From assembly GCA_029573725.1 (NCBI GenBank), contig JAKQDQ010000122.1, positions 36,156 to 100,155 on the forward strand: a DNA stretch of 64,000 nt. Direction: 5' to 3'. A model generated the notes under the pieces. The model ran no database searches and was not told the DNA's origin. It saw only the letters and a list, made by a program, of their open reading frames with translations. The position numbers and the translations under genes are program-made. Positions 62,235 to 64,000 of this stretch are shown in pieces. Source of the stretch: Verrucomicrobiota bacterium (GTDB lineage: Bacteria > Verrucomicrobiota > Verrucomicrobiia > Limisphaerales > JADLHS01). Within the stretch, counting starts at the first letter, position 1, and each line of letters opens with the position of its first letter.

Positions 62235-64000
62235 ATGCGGTCGTTAAAGTGGTCGGGTGGCGGGTTCGTGGGACTCCAATTGGTGCTGCTCGCGACGGGC
62301 GTTGCGGTGTCAGCAGGGACGCCACCCGGATCTCCGCCGACCAGTCCGGCGGCGCTGGCGATCAAGGGGTTTGTCCTGCCGCCGGGTTTCAAGTGTGAAT
62401 TGGTGGCGGGCGAGCCGTTGCTGGCCAACCCGGTCGCCTTCAGCATCGACGAACAGGGCCGTTTTTTTGTGGCGGAAACCTTCCGGTTTGCGGCGGGAGT
62501 GCCGGACATCCGGAAGCGCATGGACTGGTTGGATACGGAGCTGGCCTCGCGCTCGGTGGCCGAACGGATAGCCTATACGCGGCGCTTTGAACCCGACAAT
62601 GCCGCGTGGTGGACCAATCATGAAGACCGCGTGGTGTTGCTTTGGGACAGTGATGGGGATGGCCGGCTGGACCAGTCCCGGAATTTTGCCGCGGGGTTCA
62701 ATCGTTTGGAAGAAGGGCTGGGATCGGGAGTGCTGGCGCATCACGGGAATGTGTATTACGCCAACATTCCGCATCTCTGGCGGTTGCGCGACGAGGATGG
62801 CGATGGCGTGGCCGACCGGCGGGACAGCCTGAGTTACGGTTACGGCGTGCGCTATGGCTTTCTGGGGCACGACCTGCACGGATTGCAGCTGGGGCCGGAC
62901 GGGCGGCTCTATTTTTCCATTGGCGATCGCGGCGCTGCCGTCACCCTGCCAGATGGCACCTCCGTCGAGAACACCGAGTCCGGAGCGGTGTTTCGCTGCG
63001 ATCCGGATGGCGGCCATCTGGAACTCTTTTACACCGGCCTGCGCAATCCGCAGGAGCTGGTCTTTGACGACTACGGCAATCTCTGGACGGTGGACAACAA
63101 CTCCGACGCCAGCGATCCCGCCCGGGTCGTTTATGTGGCACAGGGCGGCGACAGCGGTTGGCGGAACGGCTGGCAATTCATCAAAGACCCCATGCCGCGC
63201 AGTTCCTGGATCAGCGAGCGGCTTTGCTTTGAATATTATCCGGGCCGCGCCGCCTACGCGTTGCCGCCGGTCTCCGACCGGGTTGGCAATGGTCCGAGTG
63301 GATTGACCTTTGATCCGGGCGTGGGCTTGCCGGAGCGCTGGCGGCAGCATTTTTTTGTCTGCAATTTCAGTGGCAGTCCCACACCGCGCAGCGGGATTCT
63401 CGCTTTCACGGTCCAGCCACATGGCGCGGGATTCCGGCTCGGTCAGGTGGAGCGGTTTTGGTGGAACTTTCTGCCGACCGATGTGGACTTTGGGTATGAT
63501 GGCGCGTTGTATGCCTGCGACTGGATTACCGGTTGGGAGGGCACCGGCAAGGGGCGTCTGTATCGCTTGTTCGCCCCCGCGGCCCGTGAGGAAGCGCTCG
63601 CCAGCCAGACGCAGAAACTGTTCGCCGAGGGATTCACCCAACGCGGGAATGCGGAACTGGTGCAACTCCTGGCGCATCCGGACCGGCGGGTGCGGCAGGA
63701 GGCGCAGTTCGCCCTGGTCGCTCACGAAGCGGTGGCGGAGCTGGTGGATGTGGCGCGGCAGCCGGGTTTATCGCCGGCGCGATTGTCCGCCCTTTGGGGA
63801 TTGGGACAATTGGCGCGGGCCGGACGGCAGATTGCATGGACGCATCTGCTGCGCGACGCGGCGGCCGAAATCCGGGCGCAAGCCCTCAAGATGATTGGCG
63901 ATGCCGGATTGGCGGAATACCGGACGGAGGCGCTCCGGGGGCTGGACGATCCCGAGCTGCGGGTGCGCTATTTTGCCGCCCAAGCTTTGGCGCGGGTGGG
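62235..64000 (+). CDS. PVC-type membrane-bound dehydrogenase-domain protein, 3' end outside window
   Basis: Open to the right edge (588 codons seen). A signal peptide (LVLLATGVAVSAG) leads to a six-bladed glucose/sorbosone dehydrogenase-like propeller of the TIGR02604 type found mainly in Planctomycetota and Verrucomicrobiota: FVLPPGFKCELVAGEPLL, NPVAFSIDEQGRFFVAET, LLWDSDGDGRLDQS, LHGLQLGPDGRLYFSIGDRG, FYTGLRNPQELVFDDYGN and DVDFGYDGALYACDW. HEAT-like helices begin near residue 465 (LAHPDRRVRQEAQFAL). Full family members usually end in a cytochrome c heme site, which would lie beyond the window. Start at ATG 62235. Confidence 0.88.
   Translation, partial: MRSLKWSGGGFVGLQLVLLATGVAVSAGTPPGSPPTSPAALAIKGFVLPPGFKCELVAGEPLLANPVAFSIDEQGRFFVAETFRFAAGVPDIRKRMDWLDTELASRSVAERIAYTRRFEPDNAAWWTNHEDRVVLLWDSDGDGRLDQSRNFAAGFNRLEEGLGSGVLAHHGNVYYANIPHLWRLRDEDGDGVADRRDSLSYGYGVRYGFLGHDLHGLQLGPDGRLYFSIGDRGAAVTLPDGTSVENTESGAVFRCDPDGGHLELFYTGLRNPQELVFDDYGNLWTVDNNSDASDPARVVYVAQGGDSGWRNGWQFIKDPMPRSSWISERLCFEYYPGRAAYALPPVSDRVGNGPSGLTFDPGVGLPERWRQHFFVCNFSGSPTPRSGILAFTVQPHGAGFRLGQVERFWWNFLPTDVDFGYDGALYACDWITGWEGTGKGRLYRLFAPAAREEALASQTQKLFAEGFTQRGNAELVQLLAHPDRRVRQEAQFALVAHEAVAELVDVARQPGLSPARLSALWGLGQLARAGRQIAWTHLLRDAAAEIRAQALKMIGDAGLAEYRTEALRGLDDPELRVRYFAAQALARV

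Noticed and set aside
60836..62521. Minus-strand open frame, 561 codons
   Set aside because: Runs antisense over manC and has no recognisable domain.

Overview
The window reads as chromosomal DNA of a Verrucomicrobiota bacterium, probably of the Limisphaerales/Pedosphaera type; this placement is an inference from gene content, not from a marker gene. Pointers are: about 60+ percent G+C, many GTG/TTG starts, two prepilin-like secreted proteins of the H-x9-DG kind, a PVC-type membrane-bound dehydrogenase-domain protein, secreted proteins with thrombospondin type 3 repeats or Ig domains, and intergenic hairpin repeats plus an Rhs scrap. I found no tRNA, rRNA, CRISPR array, intact insertion sequence or prophage.

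Layout. 1-4.4 kb: CruF-like carotenoid protein (partial), small hypothetical, Na/Ca exchanger-family protein, YggU, DUF1080-like lipoprotein, HNH nuclease. 4.5-10 kb: one-direction run of TPR protein, YjbQ, a REC-histidine kinase and a REC-HPt-REC protein (a soluble phosphorelay), and a nickel/cobalt transporter-like protein. 10-16.5 kb: guaB, a methyltransferase operon with a 24-codon hydrophobic micro-ORF, a serine hydrolase, a purple-acid-phosphatase-like enzyme and a frameshifted membrane protein. 16.6-31 kb: a three-domain LplT/PlsC/acyl-ligase fusion, a TSP3-repeat protein with a structured leader, a decayed lnt-like gene, pheA, NDH-2, a glycosidase-glycosyltransferase fusion, thyA and a prepilin-like protein. 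31-38 kb: outer membrane porin, orphan peptide ABC ATPase, hisD, tyrS, mdh. 38.5-40.4 kb: a nitrosative-stress cassette (ric, second hemerythrin-like protein, nitroreductase) behind a palindrome resembling an NsrR operator. 40.4-42.8 kb: operon of secreted and prepilin-like proteins. 43-49.3 kb: complete pyruvate dehydrogenase operon (E1 alpha, E1 beta, E2, E3) and gdhA. 49.3-54.6 kb: integrase scrap, secreted endonuclease/phosphatase-family protein, D-aminoacylase-like amidohydrolase, Rhs scrap and REP-like hairpins. 54.6-64 kb: beta-propeller/phosphoesterase lipoprotein, GH92 protein with Gln at its presumed acid position, trpA, manC, and the PVC dehydrogenase-domain protein running off the right edge.

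Most genes are housekeeping or typical secreted proteins of the phylum. The best leads for something new are the GH-A/GT2 fusion (26.8-29.5 kb), the GH92 protein with Glu replaced by Gln (possible mannosyl-phosphodiester specificity), the NO-stress cassette with its palindrome, the phosphorelay pair without a visible sensor or output domain, and the hairpin leader at 20.4 kb. I saw no multi-gene cluster that I would call a wholly new defence or mobile system.
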